Source: Pyrus communis (taxonomy: Eukaryota; Streptophyta; Magnoliopsida; Rosales; Rosaceae). From it: a DNA stretch of 64,000 nt. The stretch is taken from the NCBI RefSeq assembly GCF_963583255.1, contig NC_084815.1:19958807-20022806 (forward strand). The letters run 5' to 3'. Shown in pieces: positions 1 through 11,693 of the stretch (the stretch's first letter is position 1; each line of letters opens with the position of its first letter). The position numbers and the translations under genes were made by a program. The notes below the pieces were generated by a model, which was given only the letters and a program-made list of their open reading frames with translations, ran no database searches and had not been told where the DNA came from.

Positions 1-205
1 AGTGGAGGAAGAGTGATAGAATTTTGCTCACATGAGTTGCTACTTTTTTTGTAGGACCATTGTTTTTTGGGGCTAGATGTAGGGCAATTTTATGCTACCC
101 AGTAAATGAAATTGCTAGCCCCAGTGGTGGATCTAGCCCGATTTTTTGGCTCATTGGGATGAAATTTCTCGCTAAGGCTAGAAATGTGGTAGCCTCATGG
201 AGGAT
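1..205. repeat. Dispersed repeat, copy 1 of a direct pair
   Basis: This stretch matches 3658-3865 in the same orientation over about 200 bases, with scattered differences. Shared landmarks are a run ending in 'gatagaattttgctcaca', the phrase 'gtggtggatctagccc' and 'aaatttctcgctaaggct'. The second copy ends in 'ccattggagatgcttta', which looks like the end of a Tourist-type MITE. The two copies bracket the CACGACACG-rich element. No coding capacity is seen. The window edge cuts the left side. Confidence 0.6.
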
Positions 206-719
206 AAAGCCTTCATAAGGGGTGTTCTTAGGAGGGTAGAGAAGTCTCCTCCATTTCTTCTAGGCTTGACAATTTCTGACACGACCCGATAACCTGACAC
301 GCCCCGATAACCTGACACGACACGACACGAAATTAACAGAAGTTCGGATCGACACGATAACGAATCGGGCCGTTATCAGGTAACCTAATAAGCACCTGTT
401 AAGATAACGGGTTGGTTCGTGTATACACATGGGTAACACGATACACGATAATCAAAATATTAATTTTATAATTTATAACCCCAAAAAAATACTATAATAA
501 TTATATATATATATATATATATTAATTTAACAATTTTATACCCCTAAAAGTTATAATAATTATATATATATATATATTAAATTAAATATTAAATATTGGT
601 GACTATTGGATCGGCTTAAATATACATATTATTCAATTTCTTAAGTGTTATACGTACAAAATAAATAAATTTAAATCTACTTAATAAATATATATACACA
701 CACACATACCATTGAACTT

Positions 720-2690
720 GATGGTATACGAATTCTACGAAACTAATTTCAACGATCCAACTGTCAAATTTGTTTATATATGCTTCAAGATCACATACGC
801 CAAAAATCGTAAAAAACAAACATTCAGAGATCAAGTAATGGGACAAAACTTTTTGACGATTATCAACGAAAAATCACGATTTAACGGTTATTTTAACTCT
901 GATTTGATGATGTTTTACAGCTACACTCCTTGACCCTACACGAATACAATGAATGAATTTGATCTTCAATTTAAAATATTTACACTAGTGGATCTTATGT
1001 TAAACTTAATGAAAGTATGAATAAACTCTTTAGTGTTAGTGAATCTATTGTTTTGATGGGATACGCATTCTACGAAACTAATTTCAACAATCTAACCGTC
1101 AACTTGTTTGTATATGCTTAGAGATCCCATACACTAAAAATCGCAAAAAATAAACATTCAGAGATCAAGTAACGGGCAAAACTTTTCGATAGTTATCAAC
1201 AAAAATCACGATATAACGGTTATTTAAACTCCGATTTTGATGATTTTTTACAGCTACACTCCTTGACCCTATATGAATACAATGAACAAATTTGTTCTTC
1301 AATTTAAAATATTTACACTAGTGGATACCACAAAATCTTATGTTATACTTAATGAAAGTGAATAAACTCTTAAGTGTTAGTGAATCTATAGTTTTGATGG
1401 GATACGCATTCTACGAAACTAGTTTCAACGATCCAACTGTCAAACATGTTTGTATATACTTCGAGATTGCATACACCAAAAATTGAAAAAATCAAACATT
1501 TAGAGATCAAGTAACAGGACAAAACTTTTCGACGGTTATCAACGAAAAATCACGATTTAACGGTTTTTTTAACTCCGATTTTGATGATTTTTTACAGCTG
1601 CACTTCTTGACCCTATATGAATACAATGAATGAATTCGATCTTCAATTTAAAATATTTACACTAGTGGATACCACAAAATCTTATGTTATACTTAATGAA
1701 AGTATAAATAAACTCTAAGTTTTAGTGAATCTATTGTTTTGATGGGATACGCATTCTACGAAACTAATTTCAACTATCCAACCGTCAAACTTGTTTGTAT
1801 ATGCTTCAAGATCACATATGCCAAAAATGTCACATCCCGTCCCGGGGCGGATTAATTTCCGGGCCCGCTCCACCACCGTAGCACGATATTGTCCGTTTTG
1901 AGCTTACCATTCCCTCACGGTTTTGTTTTTGGGAACTCACGAGCAACTTCCCAGTGGGTTACCCATCATGGGATTGCTCTAGCCCCCTTCTCGCTTAACT
2001 TCGGAGTTCCTACGGAACCCGAAGCCAGTGAGCTCCCAAAAGGCCTCATGCTAAGTAGGGATGAGAATATACATTTAAGGATCACTCCCCTGGGCGATAT
2101 GGGATGTCACAATCCACCCCCCTTAAGAGGTCCGACGTCCTCGTCGGCACACACGCGACCAGGGTTAGGCTTTGATACCAAATTGTCACATCCCCGCCCG
2201 GGGCGGATCACTTCTCGGGCTCGTTCCACAGCCGTAGCACGATATTGTCCGCTTTGGGCTTACCATTCCCTCACGGTTTTGTTTTTGGGAACTCACGAGC
2301 AACTTCCCAATGGGTCACCCATCATAGGATTGCTCTAGCCCCCTTCTCGCTTAACTTCGGAGTTCCTACGGAACCCGAAGCCAGTGAGCTCCCAAAAGGC
2401 CTCGTGCTAAGTAGGGATGGGAATATACATTTAAGGATCACTCCCCTGGACGATGTGGGATGTCACAAAAAATCGCAAAAACAAACATTCAAAGGTCAAG
2501 TAGATGGACAAATCTTTTCAACGGTTATGAACAAAAAATCACGATTTAACGGTTATTTTAACTCTAATTTTGATGATTTTTTTACAGCTACATGCCTTGA
2601 CCCTATATGAATACAATGAATGAATTCGATCTTCAATTTAAAATATTTACACTAGTGGATGCTAGAAAATCTTATTTCATGATGATCGAT
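720..2690. repeat. Tandem array, four units of about 342 bp, interrupted by Cassandra
   Basis: Units begin with 'gatgggatacgcattctac' or a close variant at 720, 1055, 1396 and 1741, giving spacings of 335, 341 and 345 bases. Each unit contains 'gatcaagtaa', 'aaaatcacgattta', 'gattttttacagct' and 'cactagtggat' in the same order. The fourth unit is split after base 1827 by a Cassandra element and resumes at 2473. Short open frames inside units are not conserved between copies, so this is read as non-coding tandem DNA. Confidence 0.85.
1828..2467 (-). mobile_element. Cassandra TRIM retrotransposon, complete, copy A
   Basis: Two direct LTRs (1828-2111 and 2184-2467, 284 bp each) begin TGTCACATCC and end TGTCACA on the plus strand. 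They flank a 72 bp interior. Read on the minus strand, the interior starts with a Met-tRNA-type primer-binding site (complement of 2168-2180) and ends with a purine-rich tract (complement of about 2112-2127). Each LTR carries a 5S rRNA-like block on the minus strand (about 1929-2050 and 2285-2405), including the reverse of GAAGTTAAGCG and GGGTGACCC. The target duplication is AAAAA (1823-1827 and 2468-2472). No coding sequence, as expected for this family. The two LTRs have visibly diverged, so it is not a recent insertion. Confidence 0.93.
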
Positions 2691-3657
2691 GAAAATTGAG
2701 GATTTTGTAATAACATGCAAGGTTTGAATTCCATTGGCAAGGTTTAAACTTTTGAGAAAGGCTTCACAACCTTGAAAACAAAAACTCTTTCATTTTGCAT
2801 ATCCTTGCACATTTAATATTTTGTAATAGGCTAGTAGTGTATGGATGTTTGTTTATTAGGCTCTTATTTTCGAGTGTAGATGTAGTACTTAAACGACATG
2901 TGTATTAATGTTTTGATGTAGTACTTAAACGACATGTGTATTAATGTTTTGAAGTAACATTTATGTGGCAATGTGTGGTATGTGCAAATTTAAGAAATTT
3001 TTTTTTCTTAACAGGTTGGGTCACTTTACCTGTTTGGTAAAGTGACCCGAAATGTTAAGGACCCGTTAAGATAACGAATGTGACACGACACAACCCATTA
3101 AGATAACAAGTGTTACACGAAAACGACAAACACAACCTATTTTTCAGGGCTAATTTCTTCTGACTATATATCTGGTTATATATATTTATTTATATAGTAA
3201 TTTAATTAAGCGATGATTTTTTTTTTTTTTTTAGTTTTTCTTAAGTTAATTTTTGGATGTTCTATCTTGAAATTTTTTTATGAATACTTTAGCCTAAAAA
3301 GTTCAAATTGTGACAAAGTTAGATTTCATTACTTATATATCGTTTGTTAGATTAGATTCTCTTCTCTCAAACTCATTCATTGAAAGAAATAAACCCTCAC
3401 TTCGTCTCCTGAAATAATTTGATTTTCATGTATAACAAAATAATTTACCTAGCATCAATTTGTAAATTAGTACCATACAATTGAAAAAAAATATATATTT
3501 GAAAATTTCACCCATCAATGCCCATAAACATTAAATCAATTTGAAATTTTTAATTCTTATGAAATTTAAAACAGTTATTAATTAGCCAAATTGCAAGAAA
3601 AATAAGTGAGAAAAAAGAATTTAAAAAATAATAAAAGGAGAGTATAAGTGTATTTGC

Positions 3658-3893
3658 AAGTGGAGTGAGAGTGATAGAATTTTGCTCACATAGGTTGCTA
3701 CTTTTTTTTGTGGAACCCACTGTTTTTTTGGGCTAGATGTAGCCCGATTTTATACTACCCAAGAAAGGAAGTTGCTAGCCCAAGTGGTGGATCTAGCCCT
3801 ATTTTTCGGCTCATTGGGATTAAATTTCTCGCTAAGGCTGGAAATGTGGTAGCCTCATGAATGAATGATAAGGCTCCCATTGGAGATGCTTTA
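3658..3893. repeat. Dispersed repeat, copy 2, with Tourist-like end
   Basis: Second copy of the repeat at 1-205, in the same orientation. Its right edge reads 'ccattggagatgcttta', resembling the terminal repeats of Harbinger/Tourist MITEs such as the one at 58274-58675. The matching opposite terminus was not located, so this may be half of a broken MITE. Confidence 0.5.
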
Positions 3894-5610
3894 AAGGCCT
3901 ATATTTAGGAGTGAAATTCTGTTCCCTCCTATTTTTATCCCATCACTCCTATTTTTTTACAATTTGTTCTTTGTTTTATTATTTATATAAAAAATCAATA
4001 TAAGATGTTGACATGACTTAATTGTAATCGTTCAAGTAAGAAGGAAGGGAAGGAAAAAAGAGATTAAGAGGAGAGATAATCTTCTTTCTTTCCAATATTT
4101 AAGGAGTTTGCTAGATAAGTTGGGATGTCAAAGGTTTTTTCTTATTTTTTTGGGAGGGGGGTCAAGGATAATTTCATTACCAGCAAAGCTAGATTACATG
4201 AAAGGAAGCCCAAAATCAAAAGCAAGCATAGGAGAAAAGAAAAGACCTTCTAAACAAACAGAAGTTTGGGCCAATACAGAAATTGGAACCCATAAGAAGA
4301 AAAAGCAAAAGGCAAAGAACTTTTTTAATCTTCCTGCAACCGTCGCTACCAGAAACCGATGAACCAAAGAAGAGACTGAAGTCTCGACGGGAGATCTGTA
4401 AAAGATGGTATTGTAGCATCCAACCGGAACTAGCAACAGGCGTCATCTTCAAGCGATCAAAAGATAAGTCAAACATGACTCTCATAAAGCCCGACCCACC
4501 ACCGCAGACGTGAAATCCACAAATGTGAGAAGAACTAAGAGGGGCACCAGCAACAAACGAAAACAAGAAGACATCAAAAGCAATAAGCCCAAAAGTAAAA
4601 ACATCCGGAAAAACCTTAATCCCCAACAAATAGAAACAGTCTCACGCCCTTTGTCTCCGGCTAGCAACCACCAAAATAGCCACCATGAAGGATCCAAAAC
4701 TATAGTGGGTCTACAAAGACCAAGGCATAGCAAAATCAAGTTAATCAACCAAAAAGTGGCAAGCATACCCAAAGCAAAAATCAAATCTTAAAGTATAAAA
4801 ATTGAAATTCCAAATTAGGTCCAAAACTTTAATATCTAATTTTTGGGTAAGGGAGAAGGCAGATGGTGGGGAAAAACATGGTTGAAATGGACTGATGTGC
4901 AAGTTGGTAATGGAAATATAGAAGGGGTGAGGTTGAGGAAAAGGGTTTGTAAGATGGGGACTACGGTATGAAAAGAACACAGGAAGTGAAAAGAAAATTT
5001 CCAAGCCTCCGACTCTCAAAACGGCAATCGGATGGGGAAATTGAAGAAACGGGAGGGATGGTGAGAAATTGCGACTGTTAAAATTCTCTCACAAAATGAG
5101 AGAGAAACCCTTACATGCAGTGGGAAGATCTCTCACAGAGGAGAGAAAAGGAAGGTCCAAACTTTATACTTAGTGATTAAGACTTCAAGCTACTTAGGGT
5201 CAATGATTAAGACTTTAATGATTAAGAGCCCCACAAGAACACTTTAATGATTAAGACTTCAAGCTACTTAGGGTCAATGAAGTCTAAAGTTTATACTTAG
5301 TGCAAGTTCATTCGTTTGGAAAGTGCAACAGCAGTGGCAGGAGTAAAACAGTTGAATGTTCTTTATTATTCACTCTAAACATTAATTTTCTTTGTCTTAC
5401 TTATTCATTGAACAATGGCGATTACTAATCACATATGTTCTCTTTTTTATTCCTTATAATTGTGTTTAAGCATAAACTTTGCAAATTTGTTCTTTGAAAA
5501 TAAAATTCTATGTTTAACGCCAATAATTTACTTTCAAATGCAAAATAAAGCATAGCATTACAACCTTGTACAATATTAAAACAATATAATTCTTAGTAGA
5601 CTACAACATA
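3894..5610. other. Non-coding stretch without a recognisable gene
   Basis: Several overlapping open frames of 76-137 codons exist on both strands between about 4108 and 5019, but none resembles a known domain and they overlap one another in conflicting frames. At about 5176-5281 a segment containing 'gattaagacttcaagctac' occurs twice, 74 bases apart, a small local duplication. Nothing else is supported here. Confidence 0.5.
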
Positions 5611-5738
5611 GCAATGTTTTGTGCTTTATGCGGCTGCCTAGGTGGCATCTAGGTGCTAGGCGATGGTCAACCTTTCCAAGTAGGCCAAAATTGGAGAGAA
5701 AATCGGCAAACAATTAGGCGGAGCTGAGGCAGATGTTA

Positions 5739-6509
5739 GGCCATCTCTAACCGTAGGATCCAAAGGGTCTGAGGGCCGAAAAACGCTCGAGAACTGTATC
5801 CAACCGAGGGCTAGGCCAGAGGGCTCTTGGGCACCACGAAATTTGAAAGAGCTAAAGGGCCAATCGGCTGGTCCAATCCAGCCAGCCCCGGGCTGAGCTA
5901 GAAATTTGAGCATTCCTGTCAGATATAATCGACAGTAATATATTATATTGATGTCGGTTATATCCGACATGAATGTTAGGTCAAAAATTAAAAAATAAAG
6001 GCTAGCTGACATCAGCTAGCCGGTATTTTTGGATATTTTTTTTTTTTACAGTTTTATTATTTTTTTTATTTTTTTTACAAATTTTTTTTCCTATAACTTC
6101 TATTTTTTTTTCTATAACTTCCTTGTCTCATATTTTTTTTTAAATTATATTTTTTTCCTATAACTTCCTAAGTCATTATACAACATTAAATTAAATTAAG
6201 TAACATGAAACAACATTAAACAATATGAAACAACATTAAATAATATTAACCAAGTTGTAGTTTTTAAATTTAATTTGTAGTTTTAAATTTAAGTTGTAGT
6301 TTTTAAACATAAGTTGTAGTTTTTTAAATTTAAGTTGTTGTAGTTTTTAAATTTAAATAATAAATTATGTTTGGCCCTTTGGCCATCGGTTAAAGATGGA
6401 GACAAATATGATTATGTACTGTTTATTAAAATATTAATATCTTGAAGGATCAGAGGGTTAAAACGAGACCAGTTTTAACCCTTTGACTAGCCTTCGGTTA
6501 GAGATGGCC
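5739..6509. mobile_element. Harbinger/Tourist-type MITE, TTA target site
   Basis: Terminal inverted repeats read GGCCATCTCTAACCG at the left and CGGTTAGAGATGGCC at the right, a perfect 15 bp match. They are flanked on both sides by TTA (5736-5738 and 6510-6512), the 3 bp duplication typical of PIF/Harbinger elements. The 771 bp interior contains poly-T tracts and repeats of 'aagttgtagttttt'. A 118-codon open frame on the minus strand inside it has no recognisable domain and is treated as chance. Confidence 0.8.
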
Positions 6510-7066
6510 TTAGACGGCCGCTGGGCAATGTAGGCGGTCGTGGTGGAGGCTAGGTGGCTCAGGAGTCAAACAATCACCACCTAGAAGAAGGCAATGAGGC
6601 ATGCGGCCATCAAGGCCACACGATCCGCTGCCCGCCACCCATATAACCCATACCTTCACAACCCGTACCCACACACCCAACATCAAACGATGACTCGTAA
6701 CTCACGCCTAGAATTAGATCTTAAATTTTGGAAACTGAAAAAAAAAAAAAAAAAAAAAATGAAAAGACGAAGAGAAACTATGATTCACCTGCAAAAAGAT
6801 GGGGAAGACGAAGAGAAAGGGAAAAAAAGAATGCTTTGTGTTTAGAATCAGCCATCAATATAAAAAGTTAAAAAAATTAATCTTTATAATAATAAAAGGG
6901 TACCCGTAAATATTAAAGAATGGTTATTGTTGTGCTTATGTTAGAATATAAGTATATATTTTTTTAAAGACAAAGTATATTTTTTAAGTGTAAATATACA
7001 TTTATTTACTTAAATTTGTTTAGTCTGTCTAGACTTCTGCCTAGGTCCCGCTTAGGCACCTAGGCG

Positions 7067-7952
7067 CAGGGCCGGCCCTAAGGGTAGCCTAAGTAGGCGC
7101 CCACCTAGAGCTCCCACTTTGGAAGGACCCCCAAAAATATTTTATATCTTGTAATTAACATATAAGTAAATAAAAAAGTAAGAAATATCATAATTCATTT
7201 GTTAGTGCAGTGGAAATGTTGACTTCATTTTTCTTTGGGGTGGTTGAGTTTGAAACATGATGGTGCCTTTCAATCACTAGATTTTTCTTGTTTTTCAAAT
7301 TTACTGCCAATCCATCTGTCCAAATGCATTTAAAGTTATAAAACTCAAGTCTCATTGCAATTTTTTTTCTTTCAACTTCTCATTCTCTCCATTTCTATCG
7401 AATGTTTAAACTAACTTCCTATTTTCTCCAGTTCTATTGAATGTTTAAACCAACTATCATAAGGTCTTAAAGATTGTACTTTAAGGTAATCAAAAATTTT
7501 AATTTCTATTTTTCTTTTCAATAACTTTTTATTTAATGGATTATTTTAATATTCAATTTGTTAGTGTGACGTTGATTTTAGAAGAAGAAAAAAAACACAA
7601 GAGAAACAATTGACATTGAATTTATTATACTCATCAATCAAGTTTTATTGTTATTTACTCTCGTGATCATCAAGTTTTATTGTTCTTCACTCTCAATCTT
7701 AGACTCTTGACTACAAACATTTAATATATTTGTGTCTAAAACGTGAATCGTGTAATGTTTAAGTAATATTTGTATATTTATCTTCTTTTGATTTTAATTT
7801 CTAATGATATTTGATGTGAAAATAGAACCTTTCATGCATTTAGTGAATTCTTTGTTATACAAATCAATATACAAAGAATCGGAGATTAGAGAATTTTAGG
7901 GCCCCGCTTCGAAGACTCGCCTAAGGCCCCCAAATTCTCAGGGCCGGCCCTG
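7067..7952. mobile_element. hAT-type non-autonomous element with 8 bp target duplication
   Basis: The element starts CAGGGCCGGCCCTAAGG and ends TCTCAGGGCCGGCCCTG. The termini are inverted and share CAGGGCCGGCCCT, typical of hAT elements. The sequence CCTAGGCG occurs immediately before (7059-7066) and immediately after (7953-7960), an exact 8 bp target duplication. The 886 bp interior is AT-rich and has no transposase. Near each end is a similar block ('taggcgcccacctagagc' left; 'gactcgcctaaggccccc' right). Confidence 0.88.
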
Positions 7953-8229
7953 CCTAGGCGCTAGGCCCTTGCTCGTCGCCCGACTAGCGCCTAGTGTCTT
8001 TTAGAACCATGCAACATAGAGCATCCAATGCACGGCGCTAGGGCATCCAACATATGGCACAATTTTATATTACGGAGTATGCTACACAACGGTCCACCAC
8101 TCGTGCTTTGTGAATGATATGTTGTTGTTATAAAGCTAAACTACATTTGTGCTTTTAGTTGCTGAAAAAAAAAATTGTGAAACAACATAATAAATTACAT
8201 AAATAAATGTTAATTACATTTAAAATTTA

Positions 8230-8531
8230 TTAATAATAAAATGTTATTACTTCATTGGCTAGATTATTGCCACTTCGATAAATTGCTTTTGCTTTTGTGA
8301 AGGCTTCTTGCCAAGATTTCAAATCTTTATGTGGATTTTTTTTACCTACTCGGCAGAGATAGATAGGTTTGAAATGTGCTTTGAATTTGCTCGACAATTT
8401 GTGCATGCATCTTCTTCCCACATTTGCTCTATCGTCATCTCAGTACCCGTGACTGGCCCATTAGTAACATGCACCCAAGCCTCAAGCAAAGTAACGTCTT
8501 CCCTGATTGACCAATTTGTCTTCTTACTCAA
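8230..8531 (-). pseudogene. Remnant of a Myb/SANT-like ORF, probably from a Harbinger element
   Basis: Two overlapping minus-strand frames can be read as one protein broken by a frameshift near 8410. The first part carries NWSIREDVTLLEAWVHV, resembling the tryptophan/acidic start of the Myb/SANT-like DNA-binding protein that accompanies PIF/Harbinger transposases. The second part has SSKFKAHFKPIYLCRVG and then a lysine-rich stretch. There is no intact start-to-stop reading frame and no DDE transposase next to it. A fragment of a host trihelix-type protein is an alternative. Confidence 0.45.
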
Positions 8532-9392
8532 TTTTTTTTTTTTTTTTTTTTTTGTAACAAATGGATTTTGAAGGTGAAAAACAAATAAGGAGATTGTGAT
8601 AAAATAAATATTGAGTTATGGTGTGGAGTATGAAGAAGATGGTTAGGTATTTATTTGGAAATTCCATTTATGTATGTACTCCCGGAAAACATACAATACT
8701 CTACTCTATTTCATATTTCAAAGATCGGGAGTAATTGAAAAAGCCAGACCCAGTACAGTCCAGTATCCCGTGAAAGCCTGAATTTGATGCTAATAATATA
8801 ATAATTGTACTAATCCATGAAACGCTCGGTTTCATTTCAGCATTTTTAAACCTCGAAATGCTCGGTTTCCATTTCGGTTGTAGGTGTAACCAACCCGCTA
8901 TTAAGGATATGGCAAAAAGAAATAATAGAAAAAGAGCTCCAGTACAAAGATCCTCATTAGTACGTAAACTGATTGTATAACACCACTGATAAACACCAGA
9001 ATAAGCGATACTCACTGGGCCAAGAGCATCCCACGAGGAAAGGCTTCTATAGCTGGTGTACCATCGGACTAGTCCGAGCCATTGATTTCCTTTCTCTTTG
9101 GAAATCAGACACCCCATGTTCTACGTGGCAGAACCTTCAAATTTTCAATTTTTTTTACCATTGGAAACTCAAATGTCCAGATAATTAGACCGTTGAAAGT
9201 CCAACGGCTAAGGTGTGAGACAAAAAGAGCTGTTCAAGGAAGTGCATCTGTCTTCTCAGTGATGTCAGTGTTGACGTCGCCCATAGCCAACAGACTCAAG
9301 GCTTGGCATGAAATGGCTGCGCAATCTGATAGTCACAGTAGAGCTCACTAGCTGTCCTTTACAAAATGACTGTTGGACGGGAATTTTTGAGC
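8532..9392. other. Non-coding stretch
   Basis: Contains a poly-T tract at about 8530-8551 and AT-rich DNA. Open frames between 8701 and 9351 overlap on opposite strands and show no domain. Nothing further can be supported. Confidence 0.4.
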
Positions 9393-9395
9393 TAA

Positions 9396-10649
9396 GAGCA
9401 ACTCCACCCCTATCCACTTTGCGCCAGCACCCAGCCCATTTATCCACTTAATTGAACATTAATAGACCCAATGAACAGTAATAGGCCAAAGCATCTCCAC
9501 CTCAAAAAAAATGTGCTGGCACCTAGTCTAAAAATGCGCTGGCACAAACGATCTTCACCCCTACAAAATGCGCTGGCACCCAGTCCATTTAAAATATTAA
9601 ATAATTTTTTTATAAAATAATAAAAAAAAAAGTTTTAATTTCGGATAGGATTTTTAACCAATCTCGTCACGCCACGTGTCATTATCCGAACGTACTATTT
9701 TTTGAATAGATTTCCGCTAAGATTTTCAACCAATCCCGACAACCCACGTGTCACTTCTTGTTTACAATAATTTAGGCAAGATTTCGATAAGATTTTTAAC
9801 CAATATCGTCACGCCACGTGTCATTATCTGAACGTACTATTTTTTGAATAGATTTCCGCTAAGATTTTCAACCAATCACGTAGTGCCACGTGGCATTGTC
9901 CAGAACCTCATCTTTTTTTTTTGTCCATATAAACCCTACATCCCTACATCCATCCTCACACTAAACTCAATCCTTTTTTTTAGCTCAGAATTCTTCTTTA
10001 TCGTTTTTAAATCTTGAGTTCTTACAATGTCTTCTTCAAGGAGAGCGTATAGAAAAAAAAATTTAATTTTTTAAAATTTTTCTGTATTTTTAAAAAAATT
10101 TTTGACAATTTTTAATAAATTTTAATGTTGTAATTAATCTGGACCGTTGGATTTGAAAAATAATCAAATCCAACAGCCAACACGCTGCCACGTGGCCAAC
10201 GGTCAAATGTCTGACCGTTGGGCCTTTTTTTTTTTTTTTTAAATTTTTGGTGAAAAACACGTGGACCGTTGATCTGTGATCGGACGATTCAACTTAAAAG
10301 TGAAATTAAAATTTTTTTTACCGTTGGAAATCCAACGGCCTACAAAAACTAGCCGTTGGAAATCCAACGGCTCTGAGGAGGGCCACGTAGCCCTTTGACA
10401 GACGGACTCAACTTGCGCTGACACGCGGGCCCCACCGCCTGCAGATGCTGTCGGCTACTCGCGCCACTCACGCGTGTTGTGCACGCGCCAGTGAAACGAA
10501 CCGGCCTCTGGGTCTGTCTATTTTGGGCTGGGCTCTTGACTGGCACGGGATGGGTGCCAGCCTGTTTTGCGGGCTGGACCTAATTCACTTTGTGCCGGAC
10601 CATTTTCTTCACTTGGTGCCAGTCCATTGGGCACGGGCTGGAGTTGCTC
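9396..10649. mobile_element. Harbinger-type non-autonomous element, TAA target site
   Basis: Inverted termini read GAGCAACTCCACCCC at the left and the complement of GAGCAACTCCAGCCC at the right. TAA is duplicated on both sides (9393-9395 and 10650-10652). The 1254 bp interior repeats a block with 'cacgccacgtgtcatta' and 'gatttccgctaagatttt' (about 9660-9740 and 9795-9890), and holds several short palindromes of the type CCGTTGGAAATCCAACGG (10319-10372). At 10027 an ATG opens MSSSRRAYR after a leader-like stretch with 'ccatataaaccctaca'. This looks like the start of a lost Harbinger ORF, so the element is probably a deletion derivative. Confidence 0.8.
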
Positions 10650-10652
10650 TAA

Positions 10653-11109
10653 AGGGCAATTCCAAAGCCCTTGCCTGCCTTTTGAGTCATGGATGGACTG
10701 CTCTTAGAGCTCTTATATTTGAAAATTTTCAACCTTAGTTGTTAGTGAAAATTCAATAAAAGATCAAGCCAAATATTTAGGAGCTGCTTGAAGAACAACA
10801 AAGTATTTCTATGTGAAATGATTCCTACTCCTTCGAGATATTTTGGACTTGGTTTCCACAAACTCGGAAATGGGGAACACAAATAGTTCATCTACCCCTT
10901 TATGGCGGTCAAACAATCAACAAGCTCAACCAAACCTTTTTTCAATGGGAAATGCTAAGAAGATTTTTTCAAAAAGTGGAACTACGTCACCTCATATTTT
11001 TGATGCAATTTTCTTGTCAACATTATAAAATATTGAACAAAAAACATGAGGTGACAGATGATCCATGAAGATGCCTATTTTGAGATATTCTCCCTAGCAT
11101 TTCTGTTTC

Positions 11110-11141
<32 letters not shown>

Positions 11142-11693
11142 AGAAGCACTGATAAAATCCCCTATCAAACTCAAATACTCTTCATGACTAGAGTTAGAGG
11201 CAGATTACCAACACCATCATTTTAAAGCCTTACTATATAGAGGCATACCTTTTTCTAGCATATCATAATAGCAAGACCAAATTAAACAACATAATTAGTG
11301 GTAGAGTTACTTATTAATCCAAAATTACTATTGTCCAAATAATCTATTATTTGAAACTCCCTTGTAAATACGCACAAAAACACCACTCAAAACATTAGCG
11401 TGGAAGCCATTGGTGCAAACTAACCCATTTCTCCCCCACCCATTCAAGTGGTTGAGCTAAAAATACCGTAATCCTCCTCCATTTCAGGAAAATCTTCCCT
11501 TTTTTCCCATCAATCTTTTTCCTAAATTGTATAACTAGATCTCCTATTCCTTCCAATAAGTGGTTACACCTAATACTAATCTTTGACAAGAAGTGCTAAA
11601 AGCTTCACCGCCCTCTTTTATCAAACTTAAACTTTGTTGGCTTTATTTGATTCCAAAATATCTGAAAAAACAAATGAGCGCTTAGAGATTATT
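10653..11693. other. Intergenic region upstream of the thioesterase gene
   Basis: AT-rich DNA with a run of about 24 A residues at 11119-11142. Short open frames (10843-11028, 11395-11589) have no recognisable domain. The promoter of the downstream gene should lie here, but I see no single convincing TATA box and mark none. Confidence 0.4.

Larger units (their letters stand above)
264..3155. mobile_element. DNA-transposon-like element with CACGACACG-rich ends
   Basis: The left part (about 264-440) repeats the motifs 'cccgataacctgacacg' and 'gacacgacacgacacga'. The right part (about 3010-3150) has the opposing set, including 'cccgttaagataacgaatgtg' split by changes and 'gtgacacgacacaaccc'. 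Oppositely oriented GACACGA-type motifs at both ends are typical of subterminal repeats of non-autonomous DNA transposons. Termini and target duplication could not be fixed, so superfamily is open. The interior holds AT-rich DNA, a tandem repeat array and a nested Cassandra element. No transposase is visible. Confidence 0.45.
5615..8010. repeat. CTAGGCG-rich repeat element, heavily nested
   Basis: Short motifs based on CCTAGGCG, GCTAGGCG and their complements cluster at about 5628-5665, 6520-6590, 7030-7066 and 7953-8000. They look like the subterminal repeats of one DNA element split by later insertions: a TTA-flanked MITE (5739-6509) and a hAT element (7067-7952). Outer termini are not certain, and the overall span is an inference from motif clusters. 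Confidence 0.4.

Noticed and set aside
1889..2610. Two similar open frames of 149 and 121 codons
   Set aside because: They run through the Cassandra LTRs antisense to the 5S-like block; their similarity is that of the two LTRs.
4108..5019. Cluster of overlapping open frames on both strands
   Set aside because: Frames conflict, composition is biased and no domain is recognisable.
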